DNA from: a virus
Direction: 5' to 3' (one strand)
Virus record (IMG/VR): IMGVR_UViG_3300027580_000027
Coordinates: 1-22,222 of that record
DNA: 22,222 bases
The notes below the pieces were generated by a model. The model ran no database searches. It was not told the DNA's origin and worked only from the letters and a program-made list of their open reading frames with translations. A program made the translations under genes and the position numbers. Below, piece after piece: positions 1 through 7,247 of the stretch. Positions within the stretch are counted from its first letter, which is position 1. Each line of letters starts with the position of its first letter.

Positions 1-467
1 TCCGCTATTCCCTCCGTCCCCAGCAGTGCGTCCATCTGGAACCCTACGGTCAGGCCGAGGTTCCGCAAGTCGGTGACGGCCGAGACGCTGCCCCCGCTAG
101 TTTGGTACTCGTACAACGGAGCCTTCGGGTCGTCCGCGGCGAAGGCCGCATCCAGTCCAATAATTACTGTGTCCTCGGCCTGGTGGTTCTTACCAACGTA
201 AACCACGGCGGTCGAATCGTCCGGCAGTGTAACGTCCGTCGTGACGTCCCGCTCCAGCCAGTTCCCCTCAATGAAAGCTTCACCGGTGTCAATGGTGGCC
301 GTCAGGCCGCTGTGGGTTTCATCAAACCCGTGTCGCGCCAGGTCTGCTAGTTCCCTCTCCCCGTTCGGAACGATCCAGCTTGTCCCGAGGCTGTTATTGA
401 TTACTCCCGGCAGGGTCAACTTCCCGCCGATCGGTCTGTTAACGCTTGGTTCTACTTGATCTGCCAT
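1..467 (-). CDS. Tail fibre-like protein, partial (C-terminal part beyond the window)
   Basis: An open frame starts at ATG 467 and runs off the left edge, giving 155 visible residues with no stop. The start is supported by AGGAGG five bases upstream. Residues 64-82 (AFIEGNWLERDVTTDVTLP), then VVYVG at 88-92 and GLDAAFAADDP at 104-114, resemble the N-terminal region of phage fibre and baseplate-associated proteins that carry a short beta-rich virion-binding domain. No membrane segment or signal peptide is visible. It follows another fibre or baseplate-type gene by nine bases, so it belongs to the distal tail module. The fibre role is inferred from position and general pattern. The receptor-binding part, if any, lies outside the window. 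Confidence 0.6.
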   Translation of the reverse strand, partial: MADQVEPSVNRPIGGKLTLPGVINNSLGTSWIVPNGERELADLARHGFDETHSGLTATIDTGEAFIEGNWLERDVTTDVTLPDDSTAVVYVGKNHQAEDTVIIGLDAAFAADDPKAPLYEYQTSGGSVSAVTDLRNLGLTVGFQMDALLGTEGIA

Positions 468-476
468 AATTTCCTC

Positions 477-1007
477 CTACCGCGTAAATTCAATTTTAAT
501 GTCTACCACCAGGGCAAAGCTTGAGTCCTTTGCCACCGAACTTCCCAACAACGAGTGGTTCAGCATCAGGCCGTCCGTTTCCTCGGTGAACATCCCCACT
601 TCGCGGATCGTGAACCCGTTCGCCTCCTGGGTCCCGAAGTACGTGGAAAACAGGATGGCGCCGCCCTCGTCCACCGTGTTGGTAAAGTCCGCTCGGTATA
701 CCTCATTGTTCAGGGCGGTGTCAGTTGGGCTCGGTGTAACGCTGTCATCGTCGCCTAGGGCTGTCCAATAGGTTGTGGGCGCCCGGTCCGCTAGGTTCAT
801 GCAATCTACCGCGTACTGGTCGAATCCCTGGGTCGTCGTGTTGCTCTGTTCGGTTTCTTGGTCCGGCTCCAGGTCCTGCAGATACTGCCATTTTTCGTCC
901 TCCGCCATCTGGCCCCAATGCTCGGGCAGTCGCCCCCGGTCGTACTGCTTAATTGTGACTGTACCTTTCGACTTCACCTTATCGTGTACCTGTCTTTCTT
1001 CAGTCAT
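477..1007 (-). CDS. Tail fibre/baseplate-type phage protein
   Basis: This 176-residue protein starts at ATG 1007, overlapping the stop of the preceding gene in an ATGA junction, which indicates translational coupling. The first 60 residues are charged and low in hydrophobics. The second half has a pattern I recognise from phage baseplate and fibre-attachment proteins: TALGDDDS, then TALNNEVYRADF, FSTYFGTQEANG, FTIREVGMF and LMLNHSLL, ending in beta strands (ALVVDIKIEFTR). The motif 'EANG-I-EVG-F...G-ML-H' is the clearest part. It probably sits at the tail tip between the hub and the fibre. No catalytic motif is visible. The exact virion role is inferred from gene order. Confidence 0.55.
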   Translation of the reverse strand: MTEERQVHDKVKSKGTVTIKQYDRGRLPEHWGQMAEDEKWQYLQDLEPDQETEQSNTTTQGFDQYAVDCMNLADRAPTTYWTALGDDDSVTPSPTDTALNNEVYRADFTNTVDEGGAILFSTYFGTQEANGFTIREVGMFTEETDGLMLNHSLLGSSVAKDSSFALVVDIKIEFTR

Positions 1008-1321
1008 TGATATTCACCATAGTTATAGGCGTCTTTGCTGTATTGCGCTTCGCCGTCGAGTTGCTTTATCCTTCCCCAATCCGACTCGTCCACCATTATG
1101 CGCTTTTCGCCGTATTGCAGTGTTCCACCTTGCCACAACTGCTTGGCGTCAATTGGTAAAGCTTGTGGCATCCTGAACTCGTCCACTTTGCTGGTTTCAT
1201 CAACGAACACGTTTCGGTGTAGGATTGCTCCGGTGTTGTCCGCCTTCTCTTCCAGCCGATCAAACCGGCGCTTTAGGCGCCGCAACAACTTCACCGCTTC
1301 CCGTAGAAGATGGTTCTTCAT
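1004..1321 (-). CDS. Small coiled-coil tail protein, paralogue of the preceding gene
   Basis: This is a 105-residue protein from ATG 1321, with ATGA overlaps at both ends. The first 25 residues form a charged amphipathic helix (EAVKLLRRLKRRFDRLEEK), followed by a short region containing FVDET and a C-terminus YSKDAYNYGEYQ. The N- and C-termini match those of the 72-residue gene just upstream, while about 35 residues in the middle (containing LPIDAKQLWQGG and MVDESDWGRI) are absent there. I do not recognise a named family. The position between the tail hub and a fibre-type gene suggests a small tail-tip or fibre-attachment protein, perhaps assembled through the helix. No catalytic motif or membrane segment is seen. 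Confidence 0.7.
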   Translation of the reverse strand: MKNHLLREAVKLLRRLKRRFDRLEEKADNTGAILHRNVFVDETSKVDEFRMPQALPIDAKQLWQGGTLQYGEKRIMVDESDWGRIKQLDGEAQYSKDAYNYGEYQ

Positions 1322-1536
1322 TGGTACTCACCGTAACCGTATGCGTCCTGGTTGTACTCCGCGATCCCATCGCTCGTCGAGGTCGTAACCGACACGACGG
1401 CCGATTTCTCGGTTTCCTCGACGAACTTACCGCGCGTGATGATGCTACCACTCCTGGTGGACTTTTCCTCTAGCCGGTCCGCGCGCTGTCGCAACCCCCT
1501 CAATAACTTCACTGCTTCCGTCAGGTCAGGATTCAT
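1318..1536 (-). CDS. Small coiled-coil tail protein (72 aa)
   Basis: This 72-residue protein starts at ATG 1536 and overlaps the hub stop codon by four bases (ATGA). It has an N-terminal amphipathic helix (EAVKLLRGLRQRADRLEEK), a middle containing KFVEETEKSAVV, and a C-terminus YNQDAYGYGEYQ. It is clearly related to the next gene (1004-1321) at both ends, and both end in YGEYQ with the next gene's ATG overlapping the stop. The pair looks like a tandem duplication followed by loss or gain of a central segment. Its function is unknown. A tail-tip structural or adaptor role is inferred only from position. Confidence 0.7.
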   Translation of the reverse strand: MNPDLTEAVKLLRGLRQRADRLEEKSTRSGSIITRGKFVEETEKSAVVSVTTSTSDGIAEYNQDAYGYGEYQ

Positions 1537-3239
1537 ACTGTATCAGCCCGTTGGAACTTCAGCGTGGTTTCCAGCCTGGGCCCGCCATACACGGTGTCTT
1601 TCTGGGTCAGTATGTAGTCCGCTGCAACGCCCAGCTTGTCGAATTGAATCGTCACCGCCTGTCCGGTCCGCAACTGGTGGGCCCGCTTCGACCTGGCCGG
1701 TAAGGTCAGTTCCTTGTCCGGCTCCGCGTTCCTTCCGAGCTTGGCCTGGATTAATTGGTTAACTTCGCTGCTAGTGCGCAAGTTATCCCTGTAGTAGTTG
1801 GACGAGCGGACGCGGTACTTCTCGGCCGATTCTCTGTCTTGTTGCACGGATGACAGGTGGTACTGGAAGTAGGATTTGATCACGGGTTCGCTCCCCGAGT
1901 TTAACCCCAGCAACTGGCCGTCCACCCCGTCCGCTTCGATAATGAGCCAGGGGTCAGGGTCGGGAAGCTTGTGGTCTGGCAGCGTGAACGTAGTGAGGCC
2001 GGCATCCTGTAGGTCGGCTATGTTGACCACCTTCTTGACAATGTCACTGTCCGGGTCCGTTATGGCCGCGGGTGCGCCGCCCTCGTTGCTCTGTATACGA
2101 ATGCGGATGCTGTCGCTCGACGGTGTGGTGTTATTTTGGTCTATCATAATGGTGTCCCGGTCCTTGCTGTTCGGGTCGGCGCCGTCGGATAGCCGCACAT
2201 AGACCGTCTGGAACCCCAGCGAATCGTTGTCGGCCCAATCCCACTCCCCGGCAGCCAGCGATCCGGCTGTTCCCGGCGTCATGGACACTGAATCCTCGTA
2301 AGTATTGTAAGGGCTGGCCAGGCCGGGGTCGCCGCCCCCGTCGGCCTCTACATAATATTCGTTGGTTCCGCTTCCGGAAGCCGTCCACTGCAAGTCAGTA
2401 ATGTCCTTCAATTGCGTCGTCAGTTCAGTCCATACCTGTATTTTGTCAATCGTCGCTTTCCTCATTCGCAATTGGTACAACTTCCGCGTTCCCTCTGTGA
2501 CCCGGAACCAATATTGTTGTGGCGTCGTGTCCTCTTCCAGCTTGGACGAGGTACCGCCTTTGACGCGCACCCTGTTGGTCAAGTCAGCCGAGGAGAAGTT
2601 GACGGTCGGCAGTCCGACATCATCGCTTTGTACAGAAAACGACGTCGAGATACCGTCCAGGGGCTTGAACACGATCGACCGCCCGCGCTGCCCGAGAAAG
2701 GCGTCCGAACGCTGCGCAAGCTCGATCACGAGCTCCAGCAAGTTCGTGCCCTGACAGAAGCGATCCACGGTGACGCCCACCGGCTCAATGAGGCCCTTCT
2801 CAATGGCGGGCGCCTTGCGGTTTATCAGTTCCTGTAACAGCGGCCGCGACCCGCCCGACACGGCGCGGTTCTCGAACTCGTCATATATGTGCCTCATGCT
2901 TAGGATGCCGAACACGAAGTCCGTAACGCTGAAGTCAATGTTCACCCTGGTGGGTGACTGCTGGTTGTAAGTTTCCGGGGTCAGCAGTCCGCGCCAGCGT
3001 TCGGTCAGCGCATCCTCTCCTTCCAGTTGCGTCCGGAAAACGGCCTCGTCGCCGGCGCGTATGAGCTTCGGCCCCTGGGTGTACTTACTGACCGGCGTTG
3101 AAGCGACCGTGATGCTCCCCGTGTCCTTGTAGTTCTGCACCCGCTCTTTGATGTCTATTTCCTGTAGTTCCGCTTGCGGTATGGTGAACGTCCTTCCGTC
3201 CACCGTCTGCACGTTCAATTCGGCATTAGTTACTTTCAT
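1533..3239 (-). CDS. Tail hub/baseplate protein with an inserted beta module
   Basis: This is a 568-residue protein starting at ATG 3239, directly after the tape measure stop. The region around residues 216-229 (SSADLTNRVRVKGG) resembles the beta-barrel signature of gp27/Mu gp44-type tail hub proteins. The C-terminal part (residues 515-565) has the usual hub ending: 'LRTGQAVTIQFDKLGVAADYIL' type strands and ETTLKFQ. Residues 284-369 hold an extra module, with GTNEYYV, GGGDP and DNDSLGFQTVYVRL, that also occurs in the tail tube protein at 8461-9948. The hub closes the tail tube and carries the tip and fibres. No Dit-like gene is evident between it and the tape measure. The hub call rests on position plus these motifs. 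The inserted module makes the protein longer than a bare hub. Confidence 0.65.
   Translation of the reverse strand: MKVTNAELNVQTVDGRTFTIPQAELQEIDIKERVQNYKDTGSITVASTPVSKYTQGPKLIRAGDEAVFRTQLEGEDALTERWRGLLTPETYNQQSPTRVNIDFSVTDFVFGILSMRHIYDEFENRAVSGGSRPLLQELINRKAPAIEKGLIEPVGVTVDRFCQGTNLLELVIELAQRSDAFLGQRGRSIVFKPLDGISTSFSVQSDDVGLPTVNFSSADLTNRVRVKGGTSSKLEEDTTPQQYWFRVTEGTRKLYQLRMRKATIDKIQVWTELTTQLKDITDLQWTASGSGTNEYYVEADGGGDPGLASPYNTYEDSVSMTPGTAGSLAAGEWDWADNDSLGFQTVYVRLSDGADPNSKDRDTIMIDQNNTTPSSDSIRIRIQSNEGGAPAAITDPDSDIVKKVVNIADLQDAGLTTFTLPDHKLPDPDPWLIIEADGVDGQLLGLNSGSEPVIKSYFQYHLSSVQQDRESAEKYRVRSSNYYRDNLRTSSEVNQLIQAKLGRNAEPDKELTLPARSKRAHQLRTGQAVTIQFDKLGVAADYILTQKDTVYGGPRLETTLKFQRADTV
2133..2390 (-). 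repeat. Module copy 1, inserted in the tail hub protein
   Basis: Residues 284-369 of the hub protein. Key positions are WTASGSGTNEYYV, then GGGDP, GSLAAGEW and DNDSLGFQTVYVRL, then a DP pair. By eye about 40 of 85 positions match the copy in the tail tube protein at 8956-9213. The predicted strands suggest an Ig-like or similar beta-sandwich, which is an inference. Confidence 0.8.
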
Positions 3240-6200
3240 TTAGAAGTTAGCACTCTCCAGTTCCTGTTTTAATCCGCGGGCAGCCTGTTTACCCTCTTCC
3301 CGCGACGTGGCTTCTATCGTGATGGGCCCGATTTGTACGTTCTTAGTTCGTCCCACCGCGGCCACGTTGCCACCCGACTCCTTCGAGTTCGGCATGTTGA
3401 GGAAGTCTAGTACCGCGTCCGCGCCCTTTCGTAGGGTGTCGGCCGGTATCACGGCCTCTTGGTTGTGCACAAACCCCGCTAGCTCGTTCTTCGGCCCCGA
3501 ACCCGTCCAGGGCGTACCCGACTGCCAGCTAAAGAAATCCGACAACTTGCCGGGGATGCTGGGCCAGTCAATGCTTGGGGTCAGGTTCTTCCAGTCCAGC
3601 TTGGCTATGATCGATAATCCCTTGTCCACCCACCCCGGAAAGTTCGGCTTCCAGTTACCTATTGCAGCAATCGGCTCGATTTGCGTTTTCCACTTCGGGA
3701 AGTTCGGCAGCCAGCTATCTATTGCAGCGATCGGCTTGACCTCATCCACCCACTTTGGGAAGCCCGGAATCCACTTAGCAATCAGGGCCCTCGGTTCCAG
3801 TTTCTTTGCCCAGGTCGGAAGGTCGGGGTTGGATACCCAATCCGGCAGAATCGTGACGGCCAGCTTCTTCCAGCCTTTCGGGGTCTTCAGTTCGCCGAAG
3901 GTCAGGTTGTTCGCTATGTCGATCGTTCCAATGTTGGAACTTATAGTGTCCGTCAGTCCTTCCACCGTGGTCCACTTGTTCCAGTCAATGCCTTCCATCG
4001 TGCTTTTGATGCTGCTGAACCAATCCGTCATGTCCTCCTTGCTGACGGAAGGCCAGCTATATGAGTAGTTCTTCATTGCCGTGCCCCAGCCCGATTCTAT
4101 GGCGCTGGTGACATCGCCCCAATCCGTGCCCTTCAGTTTGCTGCCGATCTTTTTGACCACGGACTTGACCTTCTCCCCTTTAATTTCCACGTTGCCTAGT
4201 GCACTGCCGATCCCGCTGAACGTCGTCCACTTGTCCCAATTAATGTCCTTCATCGTTTGGCCGATCGACTTTGCCCAGCTTGATATATCCTCTAGCTTAA
4301 TCGACGGCCAGGAATAAGAGAACTGCTTCATGGCGCCGCCCCAGGCCTTCTCTATCGCGGCCCCGATAGCACCGCCCACGTCGTTGTCCCTCATCCAGCC
4401 GATCCAATTTGTCTTGTCCTTTATCTTTTGCCATAAGCCCTTTTCCGGCTCCAGCTTCGTTCCTTTGCCGCCCAGCTTCAGCGTCGTTCCCTCACCGACG
4501 GTGAACGCCTTGCCTTCGGGGTTTGACTCATCCCAGGCCTTCTGGACCTTCTTTTCTAGCTCCGTATCGCTCATGCCGAACGTCACGTCCAGAATTTTCC
4601 CTATTGTGATTACGGCCAGGGCGCCTGTAACCGCGATCGTCCCGCCCGGTATACCAGCAGTTACAGCACCTATCGCTGTTGCTGCCTTCCATACCGCGGC
4701 CCCACCAGCGATAGCACTGACGGTCAGCGCCACCGGGTGTTCGATCCCGGCCTTGGCTAGGTTCTTTATTGGTTCGGTCGATTTAACGGCCGCTGATACG
4801 TCGGCCGTCACGGTCGGATCGATCTTGTTCAGGACCAGCATTGCCAGGGCACTTGGTATTAATATAGAGCCTCCCGGTATGCCGGCCGCTGCAGCCGTCA
4901 ACACGGAACCCGCCTTCCAGATGGCGGCCCCGCCGACCAGTCCAGTAATTGTCATTTTCACCGGCGACTCCAGCCCTTTCTTAGTTAGGTTCTTCACCGG
5001 ATCGCTGGACGTGGCGGCCTTCTTCAGGTCCTTCAGCCACTTGATGGTTACGTCCAGGCTGGCCTGGAATGGTACCTCTTTCTTAATACCTTTCCCTACG
5101 TCAATGGCGTTCTTAATCGACTTCTTCGTGAACTGCACCGTTCCTTGAGCTAGATCGACGTTCCACTCTATCGTGCGGCCAATCCATTCGGCCACTTCCG
5201 AATCCGATCCTTTCAGCAAGTCAACGATCCAATTAATCCGTTTGTTGGCTTCCTTGGCGGCCTCGTTTTTGCCCAGCGCAAAATCCACCGTCCACCCAAT
5301 TACTCGTTCGGCGGCCTTGGTCCAGTTTTCCAACTTATTACCCCAGTCCTTTCGAAGGTCCACACCCCACTGGATCGTGTCCTCCAGGGCCGTCTTTATC
5401 ATCTGCTTTTTCTTGTCCCAATCGGCCTCAACGAAATCAACTATAAAGCTGACCTTCGGGGATGCGTTCGTGATGGCGTTCAGCACGTCCTGCCAGGTGT
5501 TCACCTTCTTGATAAAGTCAACCAGCCCCGATATCGCCGGGTTTATGCCTTCCGAAACGAAGTTCGTCAACGAGGGCAGTAACTTGTCCCCGATCGCCAT
5601 CCAGGCGTTGTTCGCTCGGTTCCTCATAATTTGCATTTTGGTATTGAAGGTGTCCATCTTCGCGTTGTACTCGGCCTGAAGCGATCCGGCCTCGGCCATC
5701 TGGACGTTCGCTTTGTCCAGTAACTTCCGGAAGGAGCCGTAATTGGCCGCTAGCTTCCGGAGCGCCTTGGTGCTTACCTCATTGAATATCATACCCAACT
5801 TCTCTGCTTCGGACCCGCCCTTTTGCATGCTTGTAACTAACTTATTAATAACCTTCAGCGGTGCTTCGTCCCGCATTCGTTCCAACTCGTCCGCGTTCAT
5901 ACCGTAGGCATTGGCTATTTCCTTGATCTTCCGTGGGTCCTGCAGTGACGACGCCAGGCGCCGTAATCGCGTCCCGGCCCGTCGAGCCGAGGATGAAACT
6001 TCTGTTACGGTCGTGTTCAGGGACATAATCTCGGGCACCGTCAGGCCCAACGAGGTCATGGAACCCGCGGATCGTAGCATGGCGTCAGTTATCTCGGAAG
6101 CGGACGCCGCCGCGTTGTTCGATAGTGCATTAATAGCCGCCCCGAGGTTCCTTACCTTCCCAATGGGTGTACCCGTCAACTTAGTGAGCTTCGCGAAGTT

Positions 6201-6617
6201 CTTGGCCGCTTCTTGGGCCATCATGTCGGTCGCAACGGACATCTGGGCCGTAACCTTAGTAAAGTTCTTTATGTTCTTGGGGCCTTCGATTCCCAGACGA
6301 CCGGCCTCTTCCGTTATCAGAGCCAGTTCCTTATGAGCGACGGGCATCTCGGCGGCCATCTCCTTAATGGCGACCCCCATTTTGCGCGCCGTTTCCGGGT
6401 TAGTTACCTTCTCCACGTCGGCCATCTGACTTTCGAACGTGGCCGCCGCACTTACTGCCTTCGCGGCTCCACCAACGACGGCGGCCCCCAAAGCGGCGCT
6501 TAACCCGAGGGCCGCCCCTTTCAGGCTCATCATTGATCCCTGGGCGGACCCCAGCGCGCTGTTCATCCCGCCCGCGTCACCCTGTAATTGGACGCCTAGT
6601 TGCTTAGTTTGCGCCAT
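3240..6617 (-). CDS. Tail tape measure protein (TP901-type)
   Basis: This 1125-residue protein sets tail length and is ejected through the tube. It starts at ATG 6617, overlapping the preceding chaperone frame by 14 bases, with AGGAG just upstream. Residues 1-60 are Ala/Gly/Ser-rich and hydrophobic. Residues 60-350 match the TP901 tape-measure core, with FESQMADVEKV, a MAAEMP/ELALITEEAGRLG stretch and the SLNTTVTEVSSSARRAGTRLRRL helix. The rest is built from four sets of internal repeats (residues 391-489, 541-675, 749-901 and 934-1009). The C-terminus has FVHNQEAVIP, like the conserved end of this family. By the common rule of about 0.15 nm per residue the tail would be near 170 nm. It follows the chaperone pair, as in most siphoviruses. 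Confidence 0.93.
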   Translation of the reverse strand: MAQTKQLGVQLQGDAGGMNSALGSAQGSMMSLKGAALGLSAALGAAVVGGAAKAVSAAATFESQMADVEKVTNPETARKMGVAIKEMAAEMPVAHKELALITEEAGRLGIEGPKNIKNFTKVTAQMSVATDMMAQEAAKNFAKLTKLTGTPIGKVRNLGAAINALSNNAAASASEITDAMLRSAGSMTSLGLTVPEIMSLNTTVTEVSSSARRAGTRLRRLASSLQDPRKIKEIANAYGMNADELERMRDEAPLKVINKLVTSMQKGGSEAEKLGMIFNEVSTKALRKLAANYGSFRKLLDKANVQMAEAGSLQAEYNAKMDTFNTKMQIMRNRANNAWMAIGDKLLPSLTNFVSEGINPAISGLVDFIKKVNTWQDVLNAITNASPKVSFIVDFVEADWDKKKQMIKTALEDTIQWGVDLRKDWGNKLENWTKAAERVIGWTVDFALGKNEAAKEANKRINWIVDLLKGSDSEVAEWIGRTIEWNVDLAQGTVQFTKKSIKNAIDVGKGIKKEVPFQASLDVTIKWLKDLKKAATSSDPVKNLTKKGLESPVKMTITGLVGGAAIWKAGSVLTAAAAGIPGGSILIPSALAMLVLNKIDPTVTADVSAAVKSTEPIKNLAKAGIEHPVALTVSAIAGGAAVWKAATAIGAVTAGIPGGTIAVTGALAVITIGKILDVTFGMSDTELEKKVQKAWDESNPEGKAFTVGEGTTLKLGGKGTKLEPEKGLWQKIKDKTNWIGWMRDNDVGGAIGAAIEKAWGGAMKQFSYSWPSIKLEDISSWAKSIGQTMKDINWDKWTTFSGIGSALGNVEIKGEKVKSVVKKIGSKLKGTDWGDVTSAIESGWGTAMKNYSYSWPSVSKEDMTDWFSSIKSTMEGIDWNKWTTVEGLTDTISSNIGTIDIANNLTFGELKTPKGWKKLAVTILPDWVSNPDLPTWAKKLEPRALIAKWIPGFPKWVDEVKPIAAIDSWLPNFPKWKTQIEPIAAIGNWKPNFPGWVDKGLSIIAKLDWKNLTPSIDWPSIPGKLSDFFSWQSGTPWTGSGPKNELAGFVHNQEAVIPADTLRKGADAVLDFLNMPNSKESGGNVAAVGRTKNVQIGPITIEATSREEGKQAARGLKQELESANF
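3591..3818 (-). repeat. Tape measure repeat set D, four 22-residue copies
   Basis: Residues 934-1009 are four tandem segments of about 22 residues with the core PKW...(K/E)PIAAI..WLPNF. The two middle copies are also close at the nucleotide level (around 3660-3735), so this block may have expanded recently. Confidence 0.85.
3915..4373 (-). repeat. Tape measure repeat set C, two copies of about 65 residues
   Basis: Residues 749-812 and 834-901 share the pattern AIE-WG-AMK followed by YSYSWPS or FSYSWPS, then ED-S-W, then IDWNKWTT or INWDKWTT. The shared aromatic positions and order show an internal duplication. Confidence 0.8.
4593..4997 (-). repeat. Tape measure repeat set B, two 59-residue hydrophobic copies
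   Basis: Residues 541-599 and 617-675 are two copies of equal length, alignable without gaps. Both contain a KNL-K-G-E-PV start, a GGAA-WKA core and an AGIPGG turn, and end in a long hydrophobic helix. This is the only strongly hydrophobic part of the protein outside the N-terminus. It could interact with the host membrane during ejection, which is an inference. Confidence 0.8.
5148..5453 (-). repeat. Tape measure repeat set A (W-x-V-D)
   Basis: Residues 389-490 hold five related segments, spaced about 21-25 residues apart, each centred on a hydrophobic-x-V-D-hydrophobic core: SFIVDF, QWGVDL, GWTVDF, NWIVDL and EWNVDL. Each is followed by a charged helix. The period and the Trp/Asp pairing look like packing repeats along a long alpha-helical rod. 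Confidence 0.75.
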
Positions 6618-6807
6618 CCTCTTTCATCTCCTGTAGCATTTGATAGTCGCCGTCGCGAAGGTTCAGCTCACTATCTTGTTCGTCCCCATGCAGTAAATTC
6701 CATGCCTCCACCAGCGTGCTGATGTCTTGGTCCGTCAGATCGAATACACAATTCTCACCGGGGGTCAGCGTGTAGCCCCACTCGTGGAGAACGCCTACGG
6801 TTTTCAA
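6604..6807 (-). CDS. Tail chaperone T domain (67 aa; possible independent product)
   Basis: This frame of 67 codons begins at TTG 6807. AAAGGAG lies six bases upstream, so ribosomes could start here directly. The same frame is also open upstream to the A AAA AAG slip site, so it may be made only, or also, as the C-terminal part of a chaperone fusion. Residues 15-50 (TPGENCVFDLTDQD, then VEAWNLLHGDEQ) are acidic and helical, like T domains. Its last codons overlap the tape measure start by 14 bases. Which of the two routes dominates cannot be read from the sequence. Confidence 0.65.
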   Translation of the reverse strand: MKTVGVLHEWGYTLTPGENCVFDLTDQDISTLVEAWNLLHGDEQDSELNLRDGDYQMLQEMKEDGAN

Positions 6808-7229
6808 TAGCGACTCCTTTACTTTTTTGAGTCAGGTTCCCCCGCGTCCTCATCTTCTTCTTCATCCTCGTCCTCTTCGTTCCGGACGCCGCCGTACAGC
6901 TCACTGATCGTATCCAGTATTTCTTGTACTACTTTGCTGTCCCAATCCTCGTCCAGCTCGGCTTTCGTCAGGTCGCCTAGGTCCGGTACGACAATTAACT
7001 TCCGGAAGTGCTTTGCTATCTTGTCCGAGTCCACGGCGTCGGCGTCGTCCTCACCGCCGAAGTCATGGAAGAATTCCTTCCCATCGCCCCAGCTCGGTTG
7101 CACTACCTTAATGTTCATGTCCAGCGTGTCCAAGTAAACAGACTTGGGGATTCGCTTTCCGTCCGAACCCCGCTCAACGTGAAAGTCGTTCCGTCCGGCA
7201 GTTTCGGCCTTTTGGTGTTCTTCAGTCAT
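6604..7229 (-). CDS. Tail assembly chaperone fusion made by -1 frameshift (gpGT-like)
   Basis: This is a predicted fusion product of 208 residues. Reading of the upstream chaperone frame (7229 down to the AAG at 6824-6822) would shift by -1 at A AAA AAG (6828-6822), then read V-K-E-S-L and continue without a stop into the 67-codon frame ending at 6604. Tail chaperones in this position, just before the tape measure gene, commonly make a short form and a frameshifted long form, as in lambda gpG and gpGT. The short form binds the tape measure and the long form recruits tube subunits. The slip site, the shift direction and the open downstream frame are seen directly. Use of the shift in vivo is inferred. 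Confidence 0.65.
6819..7229 (-). CDS. Tail assembly chaperone, short form (gpG-like)
   Basis: This 136-residue protein starts at ATG 7229, with AAGGAG nine bases upstream. Residues 20-45 contain VYLDTLDMNIKVVQPSWG, and a predicted helical part follows (residues 70-115). The last 20 residues are almost entirely Asp, Glu, Gly and Lys and end in DSKK. It lies between the tail tube genes and the tape measure gene, where the gpG-type chaperone is expected. The acidic tail is longer than I would expect for the family. It does not enter the mature virion in known systems. The call rests mainly on gene order and the frameshift site at its 3' end. Sequence similarity alone would not be enough. Confidence 0.7.
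   Translation of the reverse strand: MTEEHQKAETAGRNDFHVERGSDGKRIPKSVYLDTLDMNIKVVQPSWGDGKEFFHDFGGEDDADAVDSDKIAKHFRKLIVVPDLGDLTKAELDEDWDSKVVQEILDTISELYGGVRNEEDEDEEEDEDAGEPDSKK
6822..6828 (-). promoter_or_regulatory. Programmed -1 frameshift slippery site A AAA AAG
   Basis: The heptamer A AAA AAG is in the correct phase: TCA AAA AAG then TAA in frame 0. This is the same heptamer as in E. coli dnaX. A Shine-Dalgarno-like GGGGGA lies nine bases upstream (6843-6838), at the spacing known to stimulate -1 shifts. I see no clear downstream hairpin. A stop codon follows the site directly in frame 0. Confidence 0.75.
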
Positions 7230-7247
7230 GCTTAGTCACTCCTTGGT

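Noticed and set aside
4330-5148. Plus-strand frame of 272 codons inside the tape measure gene
   Set aside because: It lies opposite a well supported gene, and its composition is explained by reading the complement of hydrophobic repeats. There is no binding site.
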